From: an uncultured Fodinibius sp.
GTDB taxonomy: Bacteria > Bacteroidota > Rhodothermia > Balneolales > Balneolaceae
NCBI GenBank assembly: GCA_913056235.1
Contig: CAJXMW010000001.1
Location: forward strand, 1,240,001 to 1,304,000
Length of the DNA: 64,000 bases
Reading direction: 5' to 3'
Shown: positions 1 to 9,085 of the stretch, piece after piece
Layout: every line of letters begins with the position of its first letter
Numbering within the stretch: the stretch's first letter is position 1
Notes under the pieces: model-generated
Told to the model about the DNA's origin: nothing
What the model saw: the letters and a program-made list of their open reading frames with translations, nothing else
Database searches by the model: none
Position numbers and translations under genes: made by a program

Positions 1-3000
1 GTGTGTATTGCGACAGCCACGATTCTGTTATGTTGTCTGGCCTTGCCTAACCCTTCCGCGGCCCAGCAGAAGGTGGCGACCTACCAGGACTACGACCAGT
101 GGGGGAACCTGCTGAAGGTGACCGAAGCTGACGGACCGACCCTGAACTTTTTTTACGGGTCCAACAGCCAGCCGATGACCCAGACCACATTAAATGGGGT
201 GTCGGGGATATACCTGACGGGTATCCTCACCGAGGGAAGCCCGCCCCTGGAGCAGCAAGCCGAATACAACAGTTTGGGGCAGTTGACGAAGCTCAACGAT
301 CCCAGCGGTACCATCCAGCGGTTTGCATACGATGAGCTGGGCCGGCTGGACACCGTACGCAATGACGCCAACGAGTTGGTGAGCGCCTATGAATATAAGC
401 TAAACTTTACGGGGGGCACCTACAGCGGGAGCAATGCCAACTGGGTGCAGACGCGCCAGCATACTGCCAGCCAAACGCGGTATGCGACCGAATACGTCGA
501 CGGGCTGGGCCGGTCGATCCAGACCCAGCAGCGGGTGGGGGCCGACGATATTGTAGCGAAGACGACGACCTACGATGCCGCCGGCCGTCCCCACAAGACT
601 TATAAAGGGTATAAGGATAATACCGGCCACGGCTACGATGACAGCTTTGACAGCCATGCCAGCACCTTTTACAGCGGAATTACTGGCGGTGGGACCCCCT
701 ACCAAGAAACCGAGTATGAGCTGAGCCCCTTGGGACGGCCTTCAAAGACCATTCCGGCCGGCGGGGAATCCAACAGCGGGGCGGTGACCACCGACTACGA
801 GGTGCGCCAGTGGAACGCCAGCTATTACCAGGTGAGGACCCAAACCGATGAGTCGGGGAAGGTAACGGAGACCTGGACCGACGGCTGGGGACGGAAGGTA
901 CGAACGATTTCCGATCCCGGAAGCATTAATGCCGAAACGATTTTTGAATATGATGAGCTTGATCAGTTAACCGAAGTTACGGCACCGAATAATACCGTTA
1001 CGACCTACGATTATAATGGCAAAGGCGAAGTGGTGGCCAAGGCCACCCCCGATGCCGACGGGGACGGCGACAATGACCCGACCGATGAGACGGCCACGGG
1101 GAGCCCGGATGTCCAATACATCTACGACCGGGCGGGCAACCTGCGGTTTGTCCAGGATGCGGTCCGGGCGTCCGCCGGAGAGGTGGTCTTCTACACCTAC
1201 GACAGCCAGGGGCGGAAAACCGCCGAAGGAGTAGCCAGCGCTAACTTCTCGAATCTCGACGGCGACCAGTCCTACGGATTTGAGTCAACAAACAGCAACC
1301 TGCGCGGGGCCTGGGCCTACGACAGCAAGCCCTCGACCAGCGCGTTCCCGTGGGACCAGTTTAGCTCGCAGCTTACGGGCACATCGGTAAGCAATACAAC
1401 CGGCCGGCTGGTTGCTCGGGCCTGGCGGGTGGACGACGGGAACAGCTCGCAGATGGGGTCGAATCCCTGGCAGCTGGAAGTCCTCAGCTACGACAGCGAA
1501 GGACGGGTGGCCGACAAATGGATTTGGACTGGCAACAATAGCAGCTGGGACACCCACTTGGCCTACGACTACAACCGCCAGGGCGACATTACCAAACGGC
1601 AGGTCACGGTGGGCTCGGAGACCCTCTACCAGTTTTACGAGTACAACCAGCGGGGCCTGCTGAGCAAAGTGTTTGCCAACACTGCTGACTCCCAACCGAG
1701 CCAGGCCGAGGTCACCTACAGCTACACCGCCACCGGTGCCATAGACAACATCGACTACCGGGGCAGCAAAGACGCCGACTATGGCTACACCATCCGCGAT
1801 TGGGTACATACCATAAACAATGTTGGCAGTCCGGGCGGGAATTTTGCAGCTGACTACGATTATACCGATAATGGGAATGTGGACATAGCAACCTTCCATA
1901 ACCCCCAAGTGCAGTCCGGCGGTGGCCCGGCCACCTACCAGTGGGCCTTTGGCTATGACGGGCTCAGCCGATTGACTGGAGCCAATTTTGAAGGCAGTTC
2001 TTCCAAATTTGATGTCGATAACCTGACCTACGACGATGCTGGCAATATCACCGGCCTGCAGCGCAACGATGAGACGGGCAGCCTGATCGATAACCTGAGC
2101 TACAGTTACTCGGGGAGCAATCGCCTGCAGAGCGTTACTGACGGAGTCGGGGCCACCGGCGCCGGCTGGGATGCCGAGGACGCCAGCTTTGGCTACGACG
2201 CGGGTGGCAACCTGACCAGCCAGTCCGGCAAGCTCGATGATGTAGCTTACGAGCATCGCAACCGGCCCACCTATTTTGACCTGTCTAATGGCTCGGACGT
2301 GCGCGCCTTTTACAACGCCGACGGCCAACGGGTCCTCAAGGAAGCCTCCGGCGGGGCCTGGAGCTTCTATGTGACCGATGGCCAACAGACGCTGGCCGTG
2401 GTTGACAACAGCGGCTTTGGCCACTTTAATTTGGTTGGAAACGAGGTCTTTGGCCGGTATACCGATTCCGGGGCAAGGCGGTACTACATCACCGATCACC
2501 TGGGTTCCACGCGGGCGGTCGTTGATAACAGCGGCAATGTATTAGAAACGTTCGACTATTACCCGTTTGGGGCGCCGATGCCGGGCCGCTACTCCCAAAG
2601 TGGCAACACCCTCGAGCGGTTCACCGGCAAGGAACGCGACAACGAAGCCAACCTCAACCTCGACTACTTCGGGGCCCGATACTACGATACCGCCCTCGGG
2701 CGGTGGCACTCCGTGGATCCGAAAGCAAAAGACTATCCGGCATGGAGCCCGTATAATTATACGATGAATAATCCAATGATTTTTATTGATCCTGATGGAC
2801 AAAGTGTTGGGTGTCCAGAAGAGCCTTGTGGTTTAATTGATCGAATAGTTAATTATTTTACGAATAGTGGTAAGGAGTTTAATTCAATTGACTATACGGA
2901 GCAAGTGGCTACTGGTGTTGGTGAAGATCTTGCAAAGGGAGCTCAAAAAATGCCAGGACAGCTGAAGGAAGGTGCTTTTACGGCTGGCGATGCAGTTGTC

Positions 3001-3462
3001 GATGGAACGGCAAGTGTTTCGGATGCAGTTTCAGGAAGCTCCACTGGTGCTGTAGGGGTAGGACTTTCGCTAGTAGCTGCTGGGGGAGCAGTGTCATATT
3101 TAACTGGCTCGCCTTTAGGTGCTTCAATGATAAGCAGTGGTTTGGAAATTACGGGTACTGCGGTTTCGGTTGGAACTAGTGCTGATGTCACCTCAGCAGT
3201 GGCTAAAGGAATTGATGCTGCTGCTTTTGATGGTTCTACTGATAGAGCTATAAATCAGGGAATAAGAGCAGGAGTAAGTTTTGTGGGAGGTAAGGTTTTA
3301 AGAGCTACCAAGGCTGGGGCTTTAAGATATGCTCAAACTGCAACCCAAGCTACGAGAAGCGTACCTGTTTCTGAAGGTATAAAGACTACAACTACAGCTG
3401 TAACAGATGCAACAAAAGTAGCAACACCATTAATTATGGAAAAGATAATTAGAGATAACTAA
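1..3462 (+). CDS. RHS/YD-repeat polymorphic toxin, secreted
   Basis: A 1153-residue protein opening with a signal-peptide-like stretch (ILLCCLALPNPSAAQ), so it probably leaves the cytoplasm. Dozens of YD-type repeats (YDELGRLDTV, YDYNGKGEVV, YDSQGRK) fill residues 30-850 and would form the RHS shell. The conserved RHS core end (DHLGSTRAVVDN ... GARYYDTALGRWHSVDP ... DPDGQ) lies at about residues 830-935. After it the sequence switches to a unique, AT-richer tail rich in Ala, Gly and Ser, the usual place for the toxin. No catalytic motif was recognised in the tail, which could be membrane active. The GTG start coincides with the window edge, so the true start could lie upstream. The last base overlaps the next ATG. 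Confidence 0.85.
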   Translation: MCIATATILLCCLALPNPSAAQQKVATYQDYDQWGNLLKVTEADGPTLNFFYGSNSQPMTQTTLNGVSGIYLTGILTEGSPPLEQQAEYNSLGQLTKLNDPSGTIQRFAYDELGRLDTVRNDANELVSAYEYKLNFTGGTYSGSNANWVQTRQHTASQTRYATEYVDGLGRSIQTQQRVGADDIVAKTTTYDAAGRPHKTYKGYKDNTGHGYDDSFDSHASTFYSGITGGGTPYQETEYELSPLGRPSKTIPAGGESNSGAVTTDYEVRQWNASYYQVRTQTDESGKVTETWTDGWGRKVRTISDPGSINAETIFEYDELDQLTEVTAPNNTVTTYDYNGKGEVVAKATPDADGDGDNDPTDETATGSPDVQYIYDRAGNLRFVQDAVRASAGEVVFYTYDSQGRKTAEGVASANFSNLDGDQSYGFESTNSNLRGAWAYDSKPSTSAFPWDQFSSQLTGTSVSNTTGRLVARAWRVDDGNSSQMGSNPWQLEVLSYDSEGRVADKWIWTGNNSSWDTHLAYDYNRQGDITKRQVTVGSETLYQFYEYNQRGLLSKVFANTADSQPSQAEVTYSYTATGAIDNIDYRGSKDADYGYTIRDWVHTINNVGSPGGNFAADYDYTDNGNVDIATFHNPQVQSGGGPATYQWAFGYDGLSRLTGANFEGSSSKFDVDNLTYDDAGNITGLQRNDETGSLIDNLSYSYSGSNRLQSVTDGVGATGAGWDAEDASFGYDAGGNLTSQSGKLDDVAYEHRNRPTYFDLSNGSDVRAFYNADGQRVLKEASGGAWSFYVTDGQQTLAVVDNSGFGHFNLVGNEVFGRYTDSGARRYYITDHLGSTRAVVDNSGNVLETFDYYPFGAPMPGRYSQSGNTLERFTGKERDNEANLNLDYFGARYYDTALGRWHSVDPKAKDYPAWSPYNYTMNNPMIFIDPDGQSVGCPEEPCGLIDRIVNYFTNSGKEFNSIDYTEQVATGVGEDLAKGAQKMPGQLKEGAFTAGDAVVDGTASVSDAVSGSSTGAVGVGLSLVAAGGAVSYLTGSPLGASMISSGLEITGTAVSVGTSADVTSAVAKGIDAAAFDGSTDRAINQGIRAGVSFVGGKVLRATKAGALRYAQTATQATRSVPVSEGIKTTTTAVTDATKVATPLIMEKIIRDN
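2481..2790 (+). repeat. RHS core-end direct repeat, copy 1
   Basis: This is the 3' end of the RHS core inside the full-length gene. It is nearly identical over roughly 230 bases to 3737-4045, with scattered substitutions, and both copies end where the unique tail begins. Such homology is the expected recombination point for exchanging RHS C-termini. Confidence 0.85.
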
Positions 3463-3704
3463 TGTTTGATCCTAAGGATGATTATGCTAATGATATTAGG
3501 AAATTTCTTGAAGAAATAGGATTGGATCCATTATATACATTAACTATAGTAGTTGATTTGATTGCTCTCAGTTACATTAAAGATTTAAAAAGATGGGAGA
3601 AAATAGAAGATTGGGAAAAGGGAATAGTAATAAGTACTTTTTTGGGAGCTGTTACTTTTACTTTAGCAAGTCTTCTTAGACTGATAGGTTTTTTAAAATT
3701 TTAA
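3462..3704 (+). CDS. small membrane protein, candidate RHS immunity protein
   Basis: An 80-residue protein with two hydrophobic segments, about residues 23-40 (LYTLTIVVDLIALSYI) and 55-78 (VISTFLGAVTFTLASLLRLIGF). Its ATG overlaps the RHS stop codon (TAATG), so the two are translationally coupled. A small membrane protein directly behind an RHS toxin tip fits an immunity role against a membrane-acting toxin. That function is inferred from position only; I do not recognise the family. Confidence 0.55.
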   Translation: MFDPKDDYANDIRKFLEEIGLDPLYTLTIVVDLIALSYIKDLKRWEKIEDWEKGIVISTFLGAVTFTLASLLRLIGFLKF

Positions 3705-3736
3705 AACCAATGTTCCACTAAATCCTCGGCCTAAAG

Positions 3737-4045
3737 GTACTATATCAGCGATCACCCTAGTTTGACTGGGTGGTGGCCGAATTCACTGGCACAGTGCAGG
3801 AAACCTACGACTACTATCCGTTTGGGGCGCCGATGCCGGACCGTTACTCCCAAAGTGGCAACACCCTCGAGCGGTTTACCGGCAAGGAACGCGACACCGA
3901 AGAGAACCTGAACCTCGACTACTTCGGGGCCCGCTACTATGATACCGCCCTCGGGCGCTGGCACTCCGTGGATCCGAAAGCAAAAGACTTCCCGGCATGG
4001 AGTCCATATAATTACACCCTGAATAATCCATTAAATATGGTTGAT
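3737..4045 (+). repeat. RHS core-end direct repeat, copy 2 (displaced)
   Basis: This is a second copy of the RHS core end. It starts with a damaged version of the YITDHLGSTRA segment (TATATCAGCGATCACC followed by out-of-frame bases) and then matches copy 1 closely up to the DPDGQ codons. The broken start shows that it is a displaced fragment and not an intact gene. Confidence 0.85.
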
Positions 4046-4705
4046 CCCGATGGGCAGGCACCCTTGGATGACATCTACTTTGATAGTGAAACTGGTACGA
4101 CAGACATTGTTAGAACTGATGAACCAGATCAATTATTTGTTGATGGTAAGCGTGCGGGTGGAACAGATGTTAGTTTTTGGGAAGAGGGGGCAAAAACATA
4201 CAACAGTTATGATAATATGTTTGCCTCAACCTTTGGTGACCGCTTATTGAATGATTCCTATTATAGTAATTTGATGAGTGGTGCTTCGCGCCCGGAAATA
4301 AGAAAAGGTTTGTTTGATGCAAGAAGGAGTGTTGGGGTGAGCAGGGATTTTGAGGTACTCGGGAAAAGCATGGCTTTAGGAGCAGGTGTATTTTCGGCTA
4401 CAGCTTCAGGAGTTGGTATAGCAATGGGTGGAGTAGAACTGATCGGTGCAGGTACTGCAATCGGCACTGCTGGGAATGCTCTAAACACTGGATTTGAAAT
4501 TAAAGATGGTAATATAGCTAAAGCAAGCTTGAATGCTAGCTATATGTTAATATCGGGTGGTGCAGGAGTAGGTATAAAACACGCAACAAGTAGTATCAAT
4601 TTTTTAAATATTAACAATATAGGGGGGAAAGCTCTGCAAGGAAATAAGGTTGTTGTAGATCAAATTATTTTCTCTACTATTGGAGCTTCTGATAATAAAA
4701 AGTAA
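3770..4705 (+). CDS. orphan RHS tip cassette (displaced toxin C-terminus)
   Basis: The 311-residue reading frame carries only the last ~85 residues of an RHS core (YPFGAPMPDRYSQ ... GRWHSVDPKAKDFPAW) and then a unique tail. The first codon is a GTG within the core with no convincing start context, so it is probably silent until recombined onto the upstream RHS gene through the shared repeat. The tail (about residues 95-311) has a charged part followed by Gly/Ala-rich hydrophobic segments (GAGVFSATASGVGIAMGGVE), again suggesting a membrane-acting toxin. It differs from the tail of the upstream gene. Confidence 0.7.
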   Translation: MVAEFTGTVQETYDYYPFGAPMPDRYSQSGNTLERFTGKERDTEENLNLDYFGARYYDTALGRWHSVDPKAKDFPAWSPYNYTLNNPLNMVDPDGQAPLDDIYFDSETGTTDIVRTDEPDQLFVDGKRAGGTDVSFWEEGAKTYNSYDNMFASTFGDRLLNDSYYSNLMSGASRPEIRKGLFDARRSVGVSRDFEVLGKSMALGAGVFSATASGVGIAMGGVELIGAGTAIGTAGNALNTGFEIKDGNIAKASLNASYMLISGGAGVGIKHATSSINFLNINNIGGKALQGNKVVVDQIIFSTIGASDNKK

Positions 4706-4712
4706 AAATTTG

Positions 4713-4892
4713 ATGGTTAATTTTATTGCAGGAACCATTTTAATTTTGGTCTCTTTAGTTGGTTTAATATTTGGATGTAGAGTTTGGAACCTGCATGATG
4801 ATTCATGGCATAAATCAGAACTTTTAAAGTTATTAGTAGGAGCTTTATTTATGATTATAATTGGGATAATATTAATTACAAAAGAGTTATAA
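4713..4892 (+). CDS. small two-segment membrane protein, candidate immunity
   Basis: About 59 residues from the ATG at 4713 (MVNFIAGTILILVSLVGLIF). An in-frame ATG at 4680 would add 11 residues overlapping the orphan RHS tip. Two hydrophobic helices (residues 4-20 and about 38-56) are separated by a short polar loop. Position directly behind a displaced toxin tip suggests an immunity protein that travels with it. No homologous family is recognised. Confidence 0.45.
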   Translation: MVNFIAGTILILVSLVGLIFGCRVWNLHDDSWHKSELLKLLVGALFMIIIGIILITKEL

Positions 4893-4929
4893 ATATTTGT
4901 ATTTAATGTTTTAAAAGATATGAGCTATT

Positions 4930-5499
4930 ATGCTGAGAACTATTACAGTTTTTTCCCTTTCTTTTTTAATTTTTTTAGTTCAGGATCATAAACTGATACA
5001 TGAACAACCCGAGACAAGTGAGGTCAAAATATTTGAGCAGCAGTTTGGGAGTAAGTTAATTCCCTCCTCATCTGATGTGAGCTACAGTATTAGCCCAGAC
5101 TTGTGTCCTGCGGTTAATGAGTACAAATTTGCCGAACCGATGCGTTTTGCTCGTCCCGGTAAAGGTCTGCCCCCATTTGTAATAGAATATTATTATGCAA
5201 AATCAGATTCATTGGTGCATTGTGCAATTTATACAGTAGTAACGCCCAATGATCCCAGATTTGAAAAACTTGGTATGCCTATTTATGAAAAAATATTCAG
5301 TGATTTGGTTTCGCAGTTAAATAACGAGCTGGGAAAGCCGGATCTGTTGGATAAGGAATTCAAAGAGAGGGAAAACTCTGAAGGAACTATATCTACCCGG
5401 AAAGAGGTTGTTTGGACGAAAAAGAATATGATAGTGGAAGGTAAGTTTTATCAGAGCAACAAGCGGATACGTTTAATTCAGCGTTGGACGGATAATTAG
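4930..5499 (+). CDS. hypothetical exported protein
   Basis: A 189-residue protein with an N-terminal hydrophobic stretch (TITVFSLSFLIFLV) that is either a signal peptide or an anchor, followed by a polar domain with no recognised motif. Two Cys (about residues 57 and 97) could form a disulfide outside the cytoplasm. It is the last gene of the RHS region, 22 bases before the convergent end of the large minus-strand gene. It could be a further immunity protein or unrelated to the RHS genes. Confidence 0.5.
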   Translation: MLRTITVFSLSFLIFLVQDHKLIHEQPETSEVKIFEQQFGSKLIPSSSDVSYSISPDLCPAVNEYKFAEPMRFARPGKGLPPFVIEYYYAKSDSLVHCAIYTVVTPNDPRFEKLGMPIYEKIFSDLVSQLNNELGKPDLLDKEFKERENSEGTISTRKEVVWTKKNMIVEGKFYQSNKRIRLIQRWTDN

Positions 5500-5521
5500 T
5501 AAATTCCTTTTGTTAACTGGT

Positions 5522-8500
5522 TCATTCTAACAAACTTCTAAACTCCTCCATCAGATGAAATCTCCGCTGCGAGATATACTGGATCAGCCCCTTCGCCCTT
5601 TTTGACGATGATTCTTCCTTTTCCAGCAGCTTGCTGAGTATTTCTTTCAGAGGTTCCCGCCATACTTGGATGTCGAGCGTTCGGTCGGTGCTTTTGACCA
5701 TGTTCTCGATGCAGTCCATTACCTTTTCGGGATATTCATCTACATAGTTAGGCAGTTGCTGCATTACTGCCCTGCTGTTTTCAACCTGAGGGGTAATCTT
5801 AAGTACTTCGTGCAGGCGTCCGATGTGTTGCGATTGTTCAAAAGTATCATGGGGGAAGCAATAACCGAAATAGGCTAATTCTTCTTCATAGGAACTATCG
5901 TTTTTGACGGACTTGCCCTTATTGATGCGATAATTCATGAAGTTTTCCAGACGGACGCATATTTCATCATCGAGTTTAGCTTCCATTCTGTCAAGGTTAC
6001 GGCCGATATATTCAAACAGGTACCCCCTGAGCTCTGCTGGTGCATGCTTGAAAAAAGTATCAAGCAATTCGCTGTCCAGTGTCAAATCTCCGTGCCAGTA
6101 ATATCCTAATAGGTGTTCGGCCAATCGGCGGTCCGGCATTAAGCCATTATCCCATGAATCAAACTCTAGGTTCAGTTGCGTTATTGCTTGCTCATAAACT
6201 GGTTGCAGATGGGTAAGCAAAAGTTGATGTGCCCGATGTTGTGTAATAAACCCGTACCAGGCAGCGTAGAACAAAGGTTGTTGTTCGGCTTCTGTGGGAA
6301 ATATGGTGTCCAGATGGCTGTTAAGCCAGTCGGGGTCTGTTTTAATTAGTTGCCAGAGGTGCTGTCCATATACCGAACGGATGGTTAGCGTTGGCTCTTG
6401 GTTGGTATCCAAATGTCGTTCCAGTACTTTTTGGACTTCTGGCATCTTAGCAAAACTTACGGATCCTTCATCTTCGTCATGAGTTCTTACCCAGTACATA
6501 TATTTGAAGACGGCATGCATGGCCTCACCGCGTACCGTGTTGATTGATACGCCCATCGGTTCGCGGTCCTTCTGTTGTTCAAATTCCTCGTCCGGTTGCG
6601 GGTGTTGAGTTAATGGATAAATCAATTCCCATACCTCGTCCCGGTATTGAAACGGAATCGGATGAGAAGTCGCCCGACATCCTACGCCAATCAGATCAGC
6701 AATTCGTTTGTGGATTCGAAGCCAGATAGGATCTCCCAGCCGGTCATCTTGTACATCTTGCTCATCATCTTCTTGTTCCAAAGCATACCTACATAACGAG
6801 AGGACAGTTTGCCAATCGATTTCTGAGCCATTTTTTAGAGCTTCACGGAGCCCGAGGATCAGAGAATAGATATAGTTGGGAAGTAATGTTTTGAAATCGG
6901 CGGCATGCTCAGCATAAGCAGCAGGTTGTTCTTCAATCACCTCTCTCAATACCCGACTGAGTCCTCGTGGTGAAGGACTACCGTAAGTTTCTTCCGGTTC
7001 CCATTCTTTGAGATATGCGATGACTTCTTCTGGGGAATGTTGGCTGAGTTCCTCAACATCCTTGGGTGAAGTTGGTCCGGTATGATACTGTATGTCAAAG
7101 GTATCCTCTTCTTTTTTAGGATTCCCGAAAGTGTCGACGAGTGATTCATATTTATTTTTCCAACTGTTTTCCAAGTACTCCGCGATGGGATGGAGCTTTA
7201 CTAACTTCCAGTGTTTTTGCAGCTTTTCAACTTCTTCATCTGTAGGATCATTCTCTACATGGCGTTTTTTCGCCGTTTCAAAACTGAGGCCTTCATCGAT
7301 CCATCCCAAAATCTGCTGTTGTTCTTCTTCAGCGAGATCTTGATAGAACTTCTCCAAAGTGGACTTATATTCTCGGGATATCCAATATTGGTCAAATAGC
7401 TTGTCATCTAGTAAAATGGGTTTTATTTGTTCCAGATCATCATGCCGCTTGTACAATAGTAGTTTTATTCGATCAAAAAGGTGCCAGTCATAATCATCCA
7501 GGATGGCTACAATATCGGTGTAGCTTGTCCCATCTTTAATGAAATGGTTCATCTCAGAGATGAGGGCTCGTAGAATATTATTTTTGACATGGTGTACACT
7601 TCGGTAGGACTGGTTGGGATCAAGTGAGAGCGATCGCGCCCAGGAGAATGAAGCATCTTTGGGAGACGAGAACTGATCATGTAGAAAATCATCCATTATC
7701 TGAGCTAATAAATTTATAGTCTCTTCGCCCAAATGTTTTCGAAGTTCTTTAATCTGATTGATCAAAAAATCTTCATATGCATAGTTAGAAACCGCCAGGT
7801 CTGAACTGCTATACGGCGTACGTGAAGATTTGTCGTCCGATTTAACGGGACCATATAACTTCCGAATAATTTCAGATGCCTCATCGCTGAAGCCATTTTC
7901 AGCCAAATGAAACACTAAATCCATATATGAATCAGCAGTATGAGAGACGGAGCCCGACTGAATACAATTGATAACCAAATCAATATGACGAGCACTGATA
8001 TCAGCCGGCATGTTGGCAATAGCCCGTATCAGATTTTCATGCACTTGAAAATTATCCGGGACAGGTATCCTTTCGATAATTCGAGTAACCTCTTTGGGTT
8101 TATCTTTAGCCACCTTTTGCAAATAGATACCGGCAGGCCATTGGGGATATTGCATCAAGTCATTTTCATGGTCATAAACACCGCTTGGTGGATGGTCGAA
8201 AAAACCGCGCTCATCAAATCGGGGAAGCCATTTGGGATCATTGCAATGCTGGAAAAGGTAAACGAGCGTCGTTTCATTTTTGGGAATATGGTTGTCGAGC
8301 AGTTTAGCTCGATCCTTGGAAGGAGGTTTATCCAAAATGCGATCAATAAGTTTAATCGTATCAAAGAAGTTGCTTTGAATCTTATCGATGATAACATCTA
8401 ATACGTAAATAAAATCTTCCCAAGCATCTTCAATTTCCTTTTTTCGCTGTTTAGGCTTTTTAAACGATGTACGGTGAGCCAGTTTGTTAAATTGATAGTC

Positions 8501-8830
8501 GTAGTTTTGATCTGTGTATCGTAACCAAATTTCTCTGACGGGGTGGTCTTCCGGTATTTTGAGTCTGGATAAAACTTGTTTTACATCTTTTTTGTGATCT
8601 TCGTCACCACTGTTGGGTTCATCAGCTTTAGTTCTTACGGCATCACGAATGGCGCTTTCAATTTCCCGAAAAAGAAATGCGATAATATGTGTTTCAGATT
8701 CCAGATTGTAGTCTCTGCTATCTAATAACCTGCAAATATCTCGAAAGAAGGCAGCGGGTCCTTCACCGATAAACTTAAGCTTCTCATGAACATCTTCGTA
8801 CAGCTGATCCTGGAATTGAACAGATTCCAT
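5522..8830 (-). CDS. very large helical protein of unknown function
   Basis: A 1102-residue soluble protein with no signal peptide, membrane segment or recognisable nucleotide-binding or nuclease motif. The whole chain is rich in amphipathic helices and acidic residues and looks like a helical solenoid. Near the N-terminus, the segment HIIAFLFREIESAIRDAV resembles stretches I have seen in large uncharacterised proteins with HEPN-like N-termini, but this is a weak resemblance. It is a single gene, divergent from the secretion operon and convergent with the RHS region. A stand-alone conflict or scaffold protein is possible. Function is unknown. Confidence 0.6.
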   Translation of the reverse strand: MESVQFQDQLYEDVHEKLKFIGEGPAAFFRDICRLLDSRDYNLESETHIIAFLFREIESAIRDAVRTKADEPNSGDEDHKKDVKQVLSRLKIPEDHPVREIWLRYTDQNYDYQFNKLAHRTSFKKPKQRKKEIEDAWEDFIYVLDVIIDKIQSNFFDTIKLIDRILDKPPSKDRAKLLDNHIPKNETTLVYLFQHCNDPKWLPRFDERGFFDHPPSGVYDHENDLMQYPQWPAGIYLQKVAKDKPKEVTRIIERIPVPDNFQVHENLIRAIANMPADISARHIDLVINCIQSGSVSHTADSYMDLVFHLAENGFSDEASEIIRKLYGPVKSDDKSSRTPYSSSDLAVSNYAYEDFLINQIKELRKHLGEETINLLAQIMDDFLHDQFSSPKDASFSWARSLSLDPNQSYRSVHHVKNNILRALISEMNHFIKDGTSYTDIVAILDDYDWHLFDRIKLLLYKRHDDLEQIKPILLDDKLFDQYWISREYKSTLEKFYQDLAEEEQQQILGWIDEGLSFETAKKRHVENDPTDEEVEKLQKHWKLVKLHPIAEYLENSWKNKYESLVDTFGNPKKEEDTFDIQYHTGPTSPKDVEELSQHSPEEVIAYLKEWEPEETYGSPSPRGLSRVLREVIEEQPAAYAEHAADFKTLLPNYIYSLILGLREALKNGSEIDWQTVLSLCRYALEQEDDEQDVQDDRLGDPIWLRIHKRIADLIGVGCRATSHPIPFQYRDEVWELIYPLTQHPQPDEEFEQQKDREPMGVSINTVRGEAMHAVFKYMYWVRTHDEDEGSVSFAKMPEVQKVLERHLDTNQEPTLTIRSVYGQHLWQLIKTDPDWLNSHLDTIFPTEAEQQPLFYAAWYGFITQHRAHQLLLTHLQPVYEQAITQLNLEFDSWDNGLMPDRRLAEHLLGYYWHGDLTLDSELLDTFFKHAPAELRGYLFEYIGRNLDRMEAKLDDEICVRLENFMNYRINKGKSVKNDSSYEEELAYFGYCFPHDTFEQSQHIGRLHEVLKITPQVENSRAVMQQLPNYVDEYPEKVMDCIENMVKSTDRTLDIQVWREPLKEILSKLLEKEESSSKRAKGLIQYISQRRFHLMEEFRSLLE

Positions 8831-8897
8831 CAGATAATTTTTTTAATGGGGATATTTAACGGACTAGTCTAAAATAAAGGATCTACTTCTTGGATGA

Positions 8898-9009
8898 TAG
8901 AAGCTGGCTTCTAAACTACCTAGGTACTTGTTTTGATAAATGAGTAGTTGTGCTCATTTATTATCCCCGTCCCATCAATTAATGTTGCAATAGGCTTAAG
9001 ATAAGCCTA
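8898..9009. promoter_or_regulatory. three inverted repeats in a divergent intergenic region
   Basis: Between the large minus-strand gene and the gspE-like gene are three separate inverted repeats. They are TAGAAGC-tg-GCTTCTA (8898-8913), ATAAATGAG-8nt-CTCATTTAT (8936-8961) and TAGGCTTA-aga-TAAGCCTA (8991-9009). The first and third have short spacers and look like operators for dimeric regulators. The second could be a hairpin in either transcript. Which gene they control cannot be told from sequence. Confidence 0.4.
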
Positions 9010-9085
9010 CATAATTCCCCTGAATACTGATCCTCAAAGTCAATGAAAACGACGTTGATCAAGGATCAGAGCTTATCTAATACAT

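Noticed and set aside
1285-2499. 404-residue minus-strand ORF opposite the RHS gene
   Set aside because: It mirrors the repetitive YD-repeat coding strand and has no domain, start context or neighbours; treated as a shadow ORF.
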